From Allobosea caraganae (lineage in GTDB: Bacteria > Pseudomonadota > Alphaproteobacteria > Rhizobiales > Beijerinckiaceae): 64,000 nt of DNA. Positions 1-8,408 of the stretch are shown here, piece after piece (the stretch's first letter is position 1; the number at the start of each line of letters is the position of its first letter). Position numbers and translations under genes: made by a program. The notes beneath the pieces are model-generated. The model searched no databases. It worked only from the letters and a program-made list of their open reading frames with translations, and was not told the origin of the DNA. Where the stretch lies: positions 186,001 through 250,000 of the forward strand of contig NZ_QQTO01000020.1 of assembly GCF_003351345.1 (NCBI RefSeq), written 5' to 3'.

Positions 1-342
1 CAGATTGATCCGCTGGATGCGGTCGAAGATTTCTTCAGGGAAGTCCACGAACTCGGCCTGATGGATGATCCCGGCATTGTTGACGAGGATGTCGAGGCCG
101 CCGAAATCCGCCACGGCCTTGTCGACGAGCTCGGTCGCCATCGGCTTCGAGATCGTCGCGAGATCGCCGGCCCACCACGACGCGCGCTCGCCAAGCCGTT
201 TGGCGTGGTCTTCGACTTTCTGCGCCAGCACGTCGACCAGCAGGACGTTTGCGCCCTCGGCATGAAAGCGCTCCGCGCAGGCAAGGCCAAGGCCCTGGGC
301 AGCGCCGGTCACGATCACAGTCTTTCCCTGGTGTTTCATCAT
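1..342 (-). CDS. SDR family oxidoreductase, N-terminal part (runs off left edge)
   Basis: The first 114 codons of a short-chain dehydrogenase/reductase are visible; the rest lies left of the window. The N-terminus has the glycine-rich NAD(P)-binding motif TGAAQGLG (about residues 12-19), an acidic residue closing beta-2 (LLVDV) and the structural NNAG motif (DILVNNAG). The catalytic Ser-Tyr-Lys segment is beyond the edge, so the substrate cannot be judged. Two adjacent ATG codons (342 and 339) lie just downstream of a GGAG; either could be used. The next gene in the same direction, moeA, ends more than 440 bases upstream, so this is probably a separate transcription unit. Confidence 0.85.
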   Translation of the reverse strand, partial: MMKHQGKTVIVTGAAQGLGLACAERFHAEGANVLLVDVLAQKVEDHAKRLGERASWWAGDLATISKPMATELVDKAVADFGGLDILVNNAGIIHQAEFVDFPEEIFDRIQRINL

Positions 343-786
343 CGGCTCCGAGGTGCGGCGAGGCGGCATGTCGCGTGGGCGCAAAGCGTACGCCGCCGTT
401 CATCGCAACCGGCGGCCCCAGCGAGCAAGCGCTTCCTGTGACTGACGCCATGCCGCGCGAGCGGGGCGCTCTGAGCCCGGCCATCGTTAGACTTATGTCT
501 TGGCGTCCCCGTCGCGCCGCGGAGCCTCCGCAGTTGCATCGCCCCGCCTTCAGCCCGGTGATTGTGAACGGCCATTGCGCGTCAAGTGATCGCCTGGGGC
601 GTCTGGATCACGCTGTCGAAGTCGCTGGCGCTGTTCCGCTGAGGGATGAGCAAACGGCGCCCCGCGCCGGCGGAACTGACGACAAGCATCCTCGGGTCTG
701 CTTCGCTGCTCCCAAATGACGATAACGATTGACGTGACTTCGCCAGGCTCGGCCGTTTTGCCCGCGCTGTGGTTTTGCGTGGGGCG
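343..786. other. Gene-free stretch between the SDR gene and moeA
   Basis: About 440 bases in which no frame shows convincing protein similarity or a start with a ribosome binding site. The short open frames here look like GC-rich noise. It must hold the promoter of the leftward SDR gene, but I cannot point to clear -35/-10 boxes. No long inverted repeat is evident. Confidence 0.4.
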
Positions 787-2058
787 TCAGATGATCGTGC
801 GAAAGGGGTGGAACAGCATTTGGTCGCCGGGCTCGATATCGGCCCGCTCGGCTGCGATCTCGGCGAGCCCGTCCGCCAGTGCCAGCGGCCTCAACCTGGC
901 CGAGCCGCCGCGCCCGAGGATCTCGATGCCGATCCGGCCGTAGCCCTGCTCGATCAGCCGGGCCGGGACAAATTCGGTTCGGCCGGTGCGGTGCTGGAAG
1001 CGGGACAAGCTGCTCAGGGGATAGCCGGCCGGGCGTCGTTGCGGTGCGCCTGTCAGCGCGCAGACCATGGCCTGGCCGAGCAGCAGCCACGAGACCAGGC
1101 TGGCGACCGGGTTGCCGGGCAGGCCGAGATAGGCGCAGGCAGCGATGCGTCCGACGACCGTGAACTTGCCCGGCTTCACCGCCATGGCCAGCGTCTCGGC
1201 GTGGCCTCCGGCCCGCTCGACCGCGGCGGCGGCGTGATCCTCGCCGCCGACCGAGGCGCCGCCGCTGGTGACGACGAGGTCGCATTCCCCGGCGAGTTCG
1301 CGCAGGCGCGCGGCGATGGCATCCGCGTCGTCGGCGATCCAGCCGCCATCGCGCACGTCCAATCCGCCAGCCGAGATCAAAGCCAGCAGCATGGCGCGGT
1401 TGGAATCGTAGATGGTTGCGGCGTCGAGCGGCTGGCCCGGCTGGCGCAGCTCGCTGCCGGTCGAGACGACCGCGATCCGCGGGCGGGCGACCGCCGTCAC
1501 GTGACCATAGCCTTGCCCGGCGATCAGGCCGATATGGCGCGCATCCAGCCGCTCGCCGCGATCGAGCAGGCGTTCGGGCGGGTCGATATCCTCGCCCCGC
1601 GGGCGCACGTTGTCGCCGGCCCGGACGGCGCGCGCGAGCACGATCTTGTCGCCAGCGCGTGCGACATGCTCCTGCATCGCCACCGCATCGGCGCCGTCGG
1701 GCAGGAGCGCGCCGGTGAAGATGCGGGCGGCCGCGCCCTCGCGCAGGGCCCGACCCCGCCGCCCGGCGGGCAGGCGCTCGGTCACGGCCAATTCGGTTCC
1801 GGCCGCCAGCCCGTCGCCGCCGGCGAGCGCGTAGCCGTCCATGGCCGATTGCGTGAAGGGCGGAATTGCGACGCGCGCCTCCAGCGGCTCGGCGAGGACG
1901 CGGCCGACGCCGGCTGCCAGGGGAACGCTTTCCGTCCGCGTGATCGGCTTGGTAAGGCTGGTTGCCCGCGCACAGGCCTCCTCGATCGACAGCAGGCGCG
2001 AGGGCTGGGCGTCGCTGCCGGCGACACGGCTATCCGGCAAAACCTGCTGTCGAGTCAT
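787..2058 (-). CDS. moeA: Molybdopterin molybdenumtransferase MoeA
   Basis: MoeA inserts molybdate into adenylylated molybdopterin, the last common step of molybdenum cofactor synthesis, in the cytoplasm. The 423-residue product has the expected family length and signatures: PFTQSAMDGYA near residues 67-77, a GDNVRPRGEDI segment, the MoCF-biosynthesis core (VVSTGSEL, then TSGGASVGGEDH) and GLPGNPVASLVSW. The open frame extends upstream to 2232, but the ATG at 2058 is chosen because a GGAG lies six bases before it and family similarity begins shortly after. It is divergent from a transporter operon starting at 2332, and a sequence resembling the ModE operator lies between them, which suggests both are tuned to molybdate supply (inference). 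Confidence 0.93.
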   Translation of the reverse strand: MTRQQVLPDSRVAGSDAQPSRLLSIEEACARATSLTKPITRTESVPLAAGVGRVLAEPLEARVAIPPFTQSAMDGYALAGGDGLAAGTELAVTERLPAGRRGRALREGAAARIFTGALLPDGADAVAMQEHVARAGDKIVLARAVRAGDNVRPRGEDIDPPERLLDRGERLDARHIGLIAGQGYGHVTAVARPRIAVVSTGSELRQPGQPLDAATIYDSNRAMLLALISAGGLDVRDGGWIADDADAIAARLRELAGECDLVVTSGGASVGGEDHAAAAVERAGGHAETLAMAVKPGKFTVVGRIAACAYLGLPGNPVASLVSWLLLGQAMVCALTGAPQRRPAGYPLSSLSRFQHRTGRTEFVPARLIEQGYGRIGIEILGRGGSARLRPLALADGLAEIAAERADIEPGDQMLFHPFRTII

Positions 2059-2161
2059 TGGACGCTCCGCTCTGGCATGCCAGAGCATGTCATGAAACGG
2101 CCGCACCCGCCAAGATCGTTGCCGCTCCTCCGGCGCGCAACTTAAGTAGCTTGTGATTGCC

Positions 2162-2189
2162 ATCGCTATGCACAGCCGAATATAACGTG
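2162..2189. promoter_or_regulatory. Candidate ModE (Mo-box) operator
   Basis: The left half ATCGCTATGCA (2162-2172) and right half AATATAACGTG (2179-2189) are separated by exactly six bases. From memory, the E. coli ModE consensus is ATCGCTATATA, six bases, TATATAACGA/T; the left half matches at 9 of 11 positions and the right half keeps the ATATAACG core. It lies between moeA (start 2058) and the binding-protein gene (start 2332), where a molybdate-responsive regulator could act on both. No modE gene is in the window, so the regulator would be encoded elsewhere. Confidence 0.6.
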
Positions 2190-2331
2190 AATGTAGCGTG
2201 CGGTTTCGGGCAGGCCGGGCGCACCATCGCAACCGGGTGATTTCGCCAGTTTGGCGATGATCCGCCGCCGCCGTAATTTCAAGCCGCCTATCGTCGTGAG
2301 CTCATAGGGCAGGGCAGGAGCAAGACCCGAG

Positions 2332-3384
2332 ATGACAATCCGCGCTGCAATCGCTGCCCTCGCCCTCGCGGCGGTCTCGCTCTTCGCCGCGCCGGCCGTC
2401 GCCGACAGGCTGGTGACGGACCAGTTGGGGCGGCAGGTGAAAATCCCAGACGCCGTCTCGCGCGCCGTCGTGCTCCAGCATCAGGCCCTGAACCTGATCG
2501 TCCAGCTCAATGCGACCGACGAGGTCGTCGGCATCCTCGACGACTGGAAGCGGCAGCTCGGCGCCAACTACGTCCGCCTCGCGCCGCAGCTCGAGACGCT
2601 GCCGACGCCGGGCGGCCTGACCAAGGTCAATATCGAGGCGCTGCTCAAGCTGAGGCCGGACGTGGTCTTCGTCACCCACTACGCCCCGCCCGACATGATC
2701 AAGCAGATGGAGAATTCCGGCCTCGCGGTCATCGGCATCGCGATGATGTCGGCGCCGCCCGCCGAGGCCGCCAAGCTCAATCCCGTGGTTGCGGACGAGG
2801 AGGCGGCCTACGCCACCGGCTATCCCGAGGCGATCCGGCTGATCGGCGACATCCTGAACCGCAAGCAGCAGGCGGAAGAGCTGATCTCCTACTCGCTGGA
2901 GAAGCGGAAGGTCGTGCAGGACCGACTGGCCGACCTCACCGAAGCGCAGCGCGTGCCGGTCTACATGGCCAATCCCGACCTCACGACCTACGGCACCGGC
3001 AAATATACCGGGCTGCTGATGCGGCGCGCCGGCGCGGCCAACGTCGCCAGCGCCATCGTTGGCTACAAGCAGGTCTCGATGGAAGACGTGCTGAAGTGGA
3101 ATCCGGCCGTCATCTTCGTGCAGGAGCGCTACCCTTCCGTCGTCGACGAGATCAAGCGCTCGCCGGCCTGGCAGCCGATCGAGGCCGTCAAGAACGGCCG
3201 CGTCTACCTGATGCCGGAATATGCCAAGGCCTGGGGCCACCCGATGCCGGAGGCGCTGGCGCTCGGCGAGCTCTGGATGGCCAAGACCCTCTATCCCGAC
3301 CGCTTCGCCGATATCGACCTGCAGAAGGAGGTCGACGCCTATTACCGGCGCTTCTACCGTACAGGCTACGATTCCTTCCACTGA
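2332..3384 (+). CDS. BtuF/FepB-class ABC substrate-binding protein (candidate MolA, molybdate/tungstate)
   Basis: A 350-residue periplasmic binding protein with a Sec signal peptide (hydrophobic residues 6-20, cleavage near APAVA/D at about 24-25), followed by a class III (TroA/BtuF-like) fold: DQLGRQVKIP at the mature N-terminus, VVFVTHYAP mid-protein and a C-terminal lobe ending in AWGHPMPEALALGELWMAKTLYP. The family usually binds iron-siderophore, heme or cobalamin. Haemophilus MolA shows that the class can also bind molybdate/tungstate. An upstream ModE-like box, divergent moeA and a ModA-like protein at the operon end favour an oxyanion here (inference). AGGAG lies 11 bases before the ATG. 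It is the first gene of a four-gene operon. Confidence 0.8.
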   Translation: MTIRAAIAALALAAVSLFAAPAVADRLVTDQLGRQVKIPDAVSRAVVLQHQALNLIVQLNATDEVVGILDDWKRQLGANYVRLAPQLETLPTPGGLTKVNIEALLKLRPDVVFVTHYAPPDMIKQMENSGLAVIGIAMMSAPPAEAAKLNPVVADEEAAYATGYPEAIRLIGDILNRKQQAEELISYSLEKRKVVQDRLADLTEAQRVPVYMANPDLTTYGTGKYTGLLMRRAGAANVASAIVGYKQVSMEDVLKWNPAVIFVQERYPSVVDEIKRSPAWQPIEAVKNGRVYLMPEYAKAWGHPMPEALALGELWMAKTLYPDRFADIDLQKEVDAYYRRFYRTGYDSFH

Positions 3385-3396
3385 ACCGGCCGGCGC

Positions 3397-4437
3397 GTGG
3401 CACAATCCAGTTCGGCCGAGGGCATGCGGCCCGGCCTCGTCATCGCCGTCCTGGCGCTGGTGCTGCTGGCCGCCTCGCTGGCCTCGCTCGGCCTCGGCCG
3501 CTACGAGATCCCGGCGCTGCGGGTCGTCCGCATCCTGCTCTCCGGCATCGTTCCGTCCGATATCGGACTGTCCGAGATCGAGCGCAACGTCGTCTTCAAC
3601 GTCCGGCTGCCGCGCATCCTGACGGCGATCTGCGCCGGGGCAGGGCTAGCGCTCTGTGGCGCGGCGCTGCAGGGCGTCTTCCGCAACCCGCTGGTCGGGC
3701 CGCACATCATCGGCGTCTCCTCGGGCGCGGCCTTTGGCGGCACGCTGGCGATCCTGCTGAGCGGCTCGCAGAGCCTTTTGCTGCTGCTCGCCTTCGCCTT
3801 CGGCGTGCTGTCGCTGCTGATGGTCTACGCCCTGCACGCCCTGGTCGGGCGCCGCGACATGCTGGCGCTGGTGCTGGCCGGCGTGATCATCGGCGGCTTC
3901 TTCGCTGCGCTGGTCAGCTTGGCGCAGTATCTCGCCGATACCGAGGAGAAGCTGCCGCGGATCGTGTTTTGGCTACTCGGCAGCTTCGCCACGGCCGATT
4001 ACGACAAGCTCAGGCTGATGCTCGGCCCGGTCGTGCTCGGCGGCCTGCTGCTGATGCTGCTGCGCTGGCGCATCAACATCCTCTCGCTCGGCGATGACGA
4101 TGCGCAGGCGCTCGGTATTTCCGTGGCCGGCACGCGCTGGCTGATCCTGGTGCTGATCGGCCTGATCGTCTCGGCCCAGGTTGCGGTCAGCGGCGTCATC
4201 GGCTGGGTCGGGCTCGTGGTACCGCATATGGCACGCATGCTGGTTGGGCCCGACCACCGCCCGCTGCTGCCCGCCTCGATGCTTGCGGGCGCGCTCTACA
4301 TGGTCCTGATCGACGACCTCGCCCGGACGATAACCGATAGCGAGATCCCATTGGGCATCCTGACCGCCCTGCTCGGCGCGCCGATCTTCGCGCTGATCTT
4401 CTTCCGCAGCCAGCGGGGAGGGCGCGGCCATGTCTGA
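3397..4437 (+). CDS. FecCD-family ABC permease (candidate MolB)
   Basis: A polytopic inner-membrane permease of 346 residues with roughly ten hydrophobic helices, typical of the BtuC/FecCD family that works as a homodimer. Family hallmarks include LPRILTAICAGAGLALCGA, an RNPLVGPHIIGVSSGAAFG segment and the coupling region GWVGLVVPHMARMLVGPDHR, which contacts the ATPase. It starts 12 bases after the binding-protein stop. The GTG at 3397 gives the longest product; ATG 3424 is an alternative that removes nine residues. Its stop overlaps the ATPase gene by eight bases, so the importer subunits are probably translationally coupled. Substrate assignment to molybdate/tungstate rests on context only. 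Confidence 0.88.
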   Translation: MAQSSSAEGMRPGLVIAVLALVLLAASLASLGLGRYEIPALRVVRILLSGIVPSDIGLSEIERNVVFNVRLPRILTAICAGAGLALCGAALQGVFRNPLVGPHIIGVSSGAAFGGTLAILLSGSQSLLLLLAFAFGVLSLLMVYALHALVGRRDMLALVLAGVIIGGFFAALVSLAQYLADTEEKLPRIVFWLLGSFATADYDKLRLMLGPVVLGGLLLMLLRWRINILSLGDDDAQALGISVAGTRWLILVLIGLIVSAQVAVSGVIGWVGLVVPHMARMLVGPDHRPLLPASMLAGALYMVLIDDLARTITDSEIPLGILTALLGAPIFALIFFRSQRGGRGHV

Positions 4438-5251
4438 GGCGGTCGTACCTGAGCCGATGATCGTGATCGCCCGGGCCGGGCACAGCTATGACGGCAAGCG
4501 CTGGCAATATCGCGGCCTCGACCTTGCCGTGGCGCGCGGCGAGGTCGTCGCGGTGCTCGGGCCGAACGGCAGGGGCAAGTCGACGCTGCTGCGCTCGATC
4601 GTCGGGCTCAACCGGCCGACGAGCGGGACGATCCGCACGAACGGCCCGGTCGGCTTCGTGCCGCAGGATTTCAGCACGCCCTTTCCCTACAGCGTGCTCG
4701 ACATCGTGCTGATGGGCCGGGCGCGCCATGTCCACGCGCTCAAGGTGCCGGGCAGGCGCGACATCGCCATCGCGCGCAAGTCGCTGGCCGCGCTCGACAT
4801 CGAAGCCTTCGCCGAGCGCCAGTTCGATTCCCTCTCCGGCGGCGAGCGGCAGCTCGCTTTGATCGCCCGGGCGCTGGCCAGCGAATGCCCGATCCTGCTG
4901 CTCGACGAGCCCGCCTCGGCGCTCGACCTCAAGAACCAGGACCTCGTCCTCGGCTTCATCCGGCGCATCGCGGGCTCGGAAGGCCTCACGGTCGTCTTCA
5001 CTACGCATCAGCCCAACCACGCGCTTGCCGTCGCCGACCGCGCCTTGCTGATGGGCGAGGGTGATCGCACCCTGATCGGCGATCTCGCCAGCGTGATGAC
5101 CGAAAGCAATCTCGCCGCGCTCTACCATGTGCCGGTCCGCATGATCGGCTATGAGGAGGAGGGGGCGGAGCTGACGACTTTCGCGCCGACGTTTCGCTCG
5201 CAATTGGAGCGCGCCCGCAGCCTCGGCTCAGCAAATGAGGGCGAGCCATGA
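4430..5251 (+). CDS. ABC transporter ATP-binding protein, FecE/BtuD type (candidate MolC)
   Basis: A 273-residue cytoplasmic ATPase that would power the preceding FecCD permease. Visible motifs: Walker A GPNGRGKST (residues 44-52), Q-loop Gln79 in VPQDF, ABC signature LSGGERQ (135-141), Walker B ILLLDEP (155-161) and H-loop histidine in FTTHQPNH (near 192). The Arg in Walker A is unusual but sits at a variable position. The gene overlaps the permease by eight bases and the next gene by four (ATGA), so all four genes form one tightly coupled unit. The family usually serves metal-chelate import; context here suggests oxyanion import. Confidence 0.9.
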   Translation: MSEAVVPEPMIVIARAGHSYDGKRWQYRGLDLAVARGEVVAVLGPNGRGKSTLLRSIVGLNRPTSGTIRTNGPVGFVPQDFSTPFPYSVLDIVLMGRARHVHALKVPGRRDIAIARKSLAALDIEAFAERQFDSLSGGERQLALIARALASECPILLLDEPASALDLKNQDLVLGFIRRIAGSEGLTVVFTTHQPNHALAVADRALLMGEGDRTLIGDLASVMTESNLAALYHVPVRMIGYEEEGAELTTFAPTFRSQLERARSLGSANEGEP

Positions 5252-6024
5252 CGGCCGAGGAAGCTCGCTCGACCGCCGCGCGCGAGCGGCCCATTCTGCT
5301 CCATGCGGCGGGAAGCCTGCGCGCCGCTTTCGAACAGCTCCTGCCAGCCTTCGAGCGGGCGCATGGACAGGAGGTCCAAGCCACCTTCGGACCCGCGGGC
5401 CTGCTGCGCGAACGCATCGAGCGCGGCGAGCCTGCCGATCTCTTCGCATCCGCCAACATGGCGCATCCGAACCGGCTCTTCGAACTCGGCCTGTTCGACC
5501 AGCCCGTCTGCTTCGCCCGCAACCGCATCTGCGTGCTTGCGAGGCGCGATCTCGGCCTCACTACCGAGAACCTCGTCGACAAGCTGCTCGATCCCGCGGT
5601 GAAGCTTGGAACGTCGACGCCGCAGGCCGATCCTTCGGGCGACTATGCCCAGACCGTATTCGAACGGATCGACCTCCGGCGCCCGGGAGCCGGCGCTGTC
5701 CTCAAGGACAAGGCCCGGCACCTCGTCGGCGGAGCCGAGCCGCCCGCCGTGCCAAAGGGACGCATCGCCGCGGAATGGCTGATCGCGACCGGTGAAGCGG
5801 ATGTCTTCCTCAGCTACTGGACCAGCGCGCTACCGTTGGCGGGAAACGCCAGTTTGGCGGTGATAGAGTTGCCGCCGCAATATTCAGTCGTCGCCGAATA
5901 TGGCCTCGCCGCAGCGATGGAGGCCGCTGCCGCCGCTTTCGCGTTGAAGCGCTTCATTCGATCGACGGAAAGCTGGGAGATTCTTCGGAGTAACGGCTTC
6001 ATGCCTCCGATTGCGTGCACCTGA
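5248..6024 (+). CDS. ModA-like substrate-binding-fold protein lacking a signal peptide
   Basis: A 258-residue protein resembling the molybdate-binding protein ModA and relatives: HAAGSLRAAFEQLLPAFE at residues 17-34, TFGPAGLLRERIERGEPADLF and the PADLFASANMAHP motif that forms one side of the anion site in ModA. Unlike periplasmic ModA there is no hydrophobic leader: the start is MTAEEARSTAARERPILLHAAG, so it should stay in the cytoplasm unless a start was misread. The ATG overlaps the ATPase stop (ATGA), which fixes it well. A class II importer paired with a ModA-like protein is odd, because ModA normally feeds ModBC. It might buffer or sense intracellular molybdate/tungstate (inference). 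Confidence 0.8.
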   Translation: MTAEEARSTAARERPILLHAAGSLRAAFEQLLPAFERAHGQEVQATFGPAGLLRERIERGEPADLFASANMAHPNRLFELGLFDQPVCFARNRICVLARRDLGLTTENLVDKLLDPAVKLGTSTPQADPSGDYAQTVFERIDLRRPGAGAVLKDKARHLVGGAEPPAVPKGRIAAEWLIATGEADVFLSYWTSALPLAGNASLAVIELPPQYSVVAEYGLAAAMEAAAAAFALKRFIRSTESWEILRSNGFMPPIACT

Positions 6025-6141
6025 CGACGACGTTCGCGAGGCAATCCGCGCCGACATCGCCGAGTGGCCCGATGTCGACGATCGACGCCATGAAGATGGC
6101 GCACCGCTTCGGACGATCGCATCAGCGACCAACCGTCAGCT

Positions 6142-7290
6142 TCACGGACCTCCAGACGAGGTTGCCCGATCGGAGGGCTGGAGCTCGGATGCGGCCCAAC
6201 ACGCGACTTCCGCAAGAAAGCGGTCGGCAGCCATGACCTGCTCGGTCTCGATCCATTCGTCCGGTTGATGGGCCTGGGCGATGGAGCCGGGCCCGCATAC
6301 GACGGCGGGAATACCGGCTTCCTGGAAGAAGCCGGCCTCGGTTCCGAACGGCATCGCGAAGCTTGGCCGAAGGGCGCCCAGGCCGACAGCCAGTTCGGTT
6401 GCCATCCCGTCCGGATCGGGCGCCAGCGGCGGCACCCGCGTCAGCAACTCCGTCACCTGGACGATGCCCGAGGGGGTCGCTCGGGCGAGAAAGGTATCGA
6501 TCGTGGTGCGGATGGCGGCCACGTCCGCTCCAGGCGACGGGCGGAATTCCCAGACCACGTCGCAGGCCCCCGGGACGATGTTGATCGCCGAGCCACCGTC
6601 GATCCGTCCGACGTTGAACGTGGTCTGGTCGATCCCCGAGCCGGCATCGTCGCCAAGGGCCTTCAGAAAGGAGGCGAAGGCGGAGGCCGGGTAGATCGCA
6701 CTCGCGCCGGCGCTCGGGTCGCTCGAATGGGCCGGCCTGCCGGTGAAGCTGGTGCGGAAGCCGAGGAAGCCGCGATGGCGGTCGCCGATCCTCATCTGCG
6801 TCGGCTCGCCGATGATCGCCAGTGCGGGCCTGGGCTCATGGGCCAGCAGATCGGCGATGAGGCGCGGCACGCCGAAGCAGCCGACCTCCTCGTCGTAGGA
6901 CAGCGCGATATGGATCGGTCGCTGCAGACCTGCAGCCGCTATAGCCGGCAGCGCGGCGAGGCAGCAGGCGACGAACGCCTTCATGTCGGTCGTTCCCCTG
7001 CCATGGAGCCGTCCGTCCTTCTCGGTCAGGACGAAGGGATCGGACGACCAGGACTGGCCATCGACGGGGACGACATCCGAATGGCCCGACAGGACGATGC
7101 CGCCCGGCACGGCAGGCCCGAAGCTTGCCAGAAGGTTGGCCTTCGTCCTGGTGTCGTCATAGGTCAGGCGGATGCGCGCGCCGAACGGCTCGATGGCGGC
7201 GACCGCCCAATCGACGAGCTCCAGATTGGAGCGGTGCGAGGTGGTGTCGAACCCGACCAGGGTTCGCAGCAGGGAGACCGAGTCGTTCAT
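6142..7290 (-). CDS. M20-family deacylase, acetylornithine deacetylase (ArgE)-like
   Basis: A zinc-dependent amidohydrolase of 382 residues. Metal and catalytic signatures are present: SGHSDVVPVDG (His70), GRGTTDMKAF (Asp102), the SYDEEVGCFG glutamate pair near residues 134-135 and IIGEPT, then a lid domain with GRPAHSSDP. ArgE removes acetyl groups from N-acetylornithine, but family members act on other N-acyl amino acids. The ATG at 7290 has GGAG eight bases upstream; the longer open frame upstream is not coding. It is the last gene of a leftward set with a leucine dehydrogenase-type enzyme, an exporter and AlaX, so a role in releasing an unusual amino acid is possible (inference). Confidence 0.85.
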   Translation of the reverse strand: MNDSVSLLRTLVGFDTTSHRSNLELVDWAVAAIEPFGARIRLTYDDTRTKANLLASFGPAVPGGIVLSGHSDVVPVDGQSWSSDPFVLTEKDGRLHGRGTTDMKAFVACCLAALPAIAAAGLQRPIHIALSYDEEVGCFGVPRLIADLLAHEPRPALAIIGEPTQMRIGDRHRGFLGFRTSFTGRPAHSSDPSAGASAIYPASAFASFLKALGDDAGSGIDQTTFNVGRIDGGSAINIVPGACDVVWEFRPSPGADVAAIRTTIDTFLARATPSGIVQVTELLTRVPPLAPDPDGMATELAVGLGALRPSFAMPFGTEAGFFQEAGIPAVVCGPGSIAQAHQPDEWIETEQVMAADRFLAEVACWAASELQPSDRATSSGGP

Positions 7291-7312
7291 CGGTGGTGCT
7301 CCGCCGGCAGGG

Positions 7313-8383
7313 TCAAGCCGCGAGCGACGGCGCCTGCCTGGCGCGAGCGGCGCGCAGGCGTTCCTGGGCGAGGTCGATGGCCGTTGCCTGCGTCGGCTTG
7401 CCGTCTCGTTCCGCGCGTTCGAAGATCGCCGACAACGTCGCGGCGAGGCCTTTGAGCCTGTCATCGAGCAGCGCCTGCGCGAAGCCGTCGCGTTCCAGGG
7501 CGACCCGGATCATGCCGCCGGCGTTGATGACGAAATCGGGGGCGTAGAGAATGCCGCGCTCGCGCAGGCGTTCGCCATGCGCGTCACAAGCAAGCTGGTT
7601 GTTGGCCGCGCCGCCGATGATCGCGCAGCGCAACTGGGGCAACGTCTCGTCGTTCAGGACGGCGCCCATGGCGCAGGGCGCGAAGATGTCGGCCTCGACC
7701 GCGTAGATCGCCTGCGGACGAACCACTTCGGCGGAGAAGGCCGCCGCAGCCCTGGCCGTGCGATCCTCGTCGACATCGGCAACGACGAGCCTCGCGCCGG
7801 CCTCGGCGAGATAGCGGCACAGATGCCAGCCGACATTGCCCAGCCCCTGGACGGCAACCGTGCGGCCTGACAGCGTCCGCCCGTTCCAGCGGTGCCGCGC
7901 AGCGGCCTCCAGCCCGAGGAAGACGCCAAGAGCCGTCGTCGGAGACGGGTCGCCGGTGCCGCCCAGCTCGACCGGCAGGCCGACGACGTGGCGCGTCGTC
8001 TTGTGGACTTCGGCGAAGTCGGCGACCGTCGTGCCGACATCCTCGGCTGTGATGTAGCGGCCGGCCATGCGATCGACCGCCCGACCCATCGCCTGCAGCA
8101 GGGCCGGCGTCTTCTGCCGGCGCGGGTCGCCGATGATGACCGCCTTGCCGCCGCCGAGATCGAGGCCTGCGGCCGCGGCCTTGTAGGTCATGCCGCGCGA
8201 CAGGCGCAGCACGTCGCGCAGGGCGTCTTCCTCGCTCGGATAGGGATACATCCGGCAGCCGCCCAGCGCCGGCCCGAGCGACGTGTCGTGAATGGCGATG
8301 ATGGCGCGCAAGCCGCTGTCTGGATCGGACACGAAGACGACCTGCTCGTGATCGGCAAAGGATTCCGCGGAAAAGACGGTCAT
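7313..8383 (-). CDS. Glu/Leu/Phe/Val dehydrogenase family, leucine dehydrogenase-like
   Basis: A 356-residue NAD(P)-dependent amino acid dehydrogenase that would interconvert a branched or aromatic L-amino acid and its 2-oxo acid with release of ammonia. The substrate domain has GPALGGCRM, catalytic Lys68 (GMTYKAA) and Lys80 (DLGGGKAV), matching the known leucine dehydrogenase lysines; the Rossmann domain has VQGLGNVGWHL near residues 174-184. The length suits leucine/phenylalanine dehydrogenases rather than longer glutamate dehydrogenases. GGAG lies nine bases before the ATG. It sits 22 bases upstream of the M20 deacylase and follows the EamA gene by 25 bases, consistent with one operon. Confidence 0.9.
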   Translation of the reverse strand: MTVFSAESFADHEQVVFVSDPDSGLRAIIAIHDTSLGPALGGCRMYPYPSEEDALRDVLRLSRGMTYKAAAAGLDLGGGKAVIIGDPRRQKTPALLQAMGRAVDRMAGRYITAEDVGTTVADFAEVHKTTRHVVGLPVELGGTGDPSPTTALGVFLGLEAAARHRWNGRTLSGRTVAVQGLGNVGWHLCRYLAEAGARLVVADVDEDRTARAAAAFSAEVVRPQAIYAVEADIFAPCAMGAVLNDETLPQLRCAIIGGAANNQLACDAHGERLRERGILYAPDFVINAGGMIRVALERDGFAQALLDDRLKGLAATLSAIFERAERDGKPTQATAIDLAQERLRAARARQAPSLAA

Positions 8384-8408
8384 GATGGCGAACTCCGGTC
8401 GGTACGGA

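Noticed and set aside
769..2145. 458-codon open frame on the plus strand
   Set aside because: It is a shadow of moeA; no start context and no similarity.
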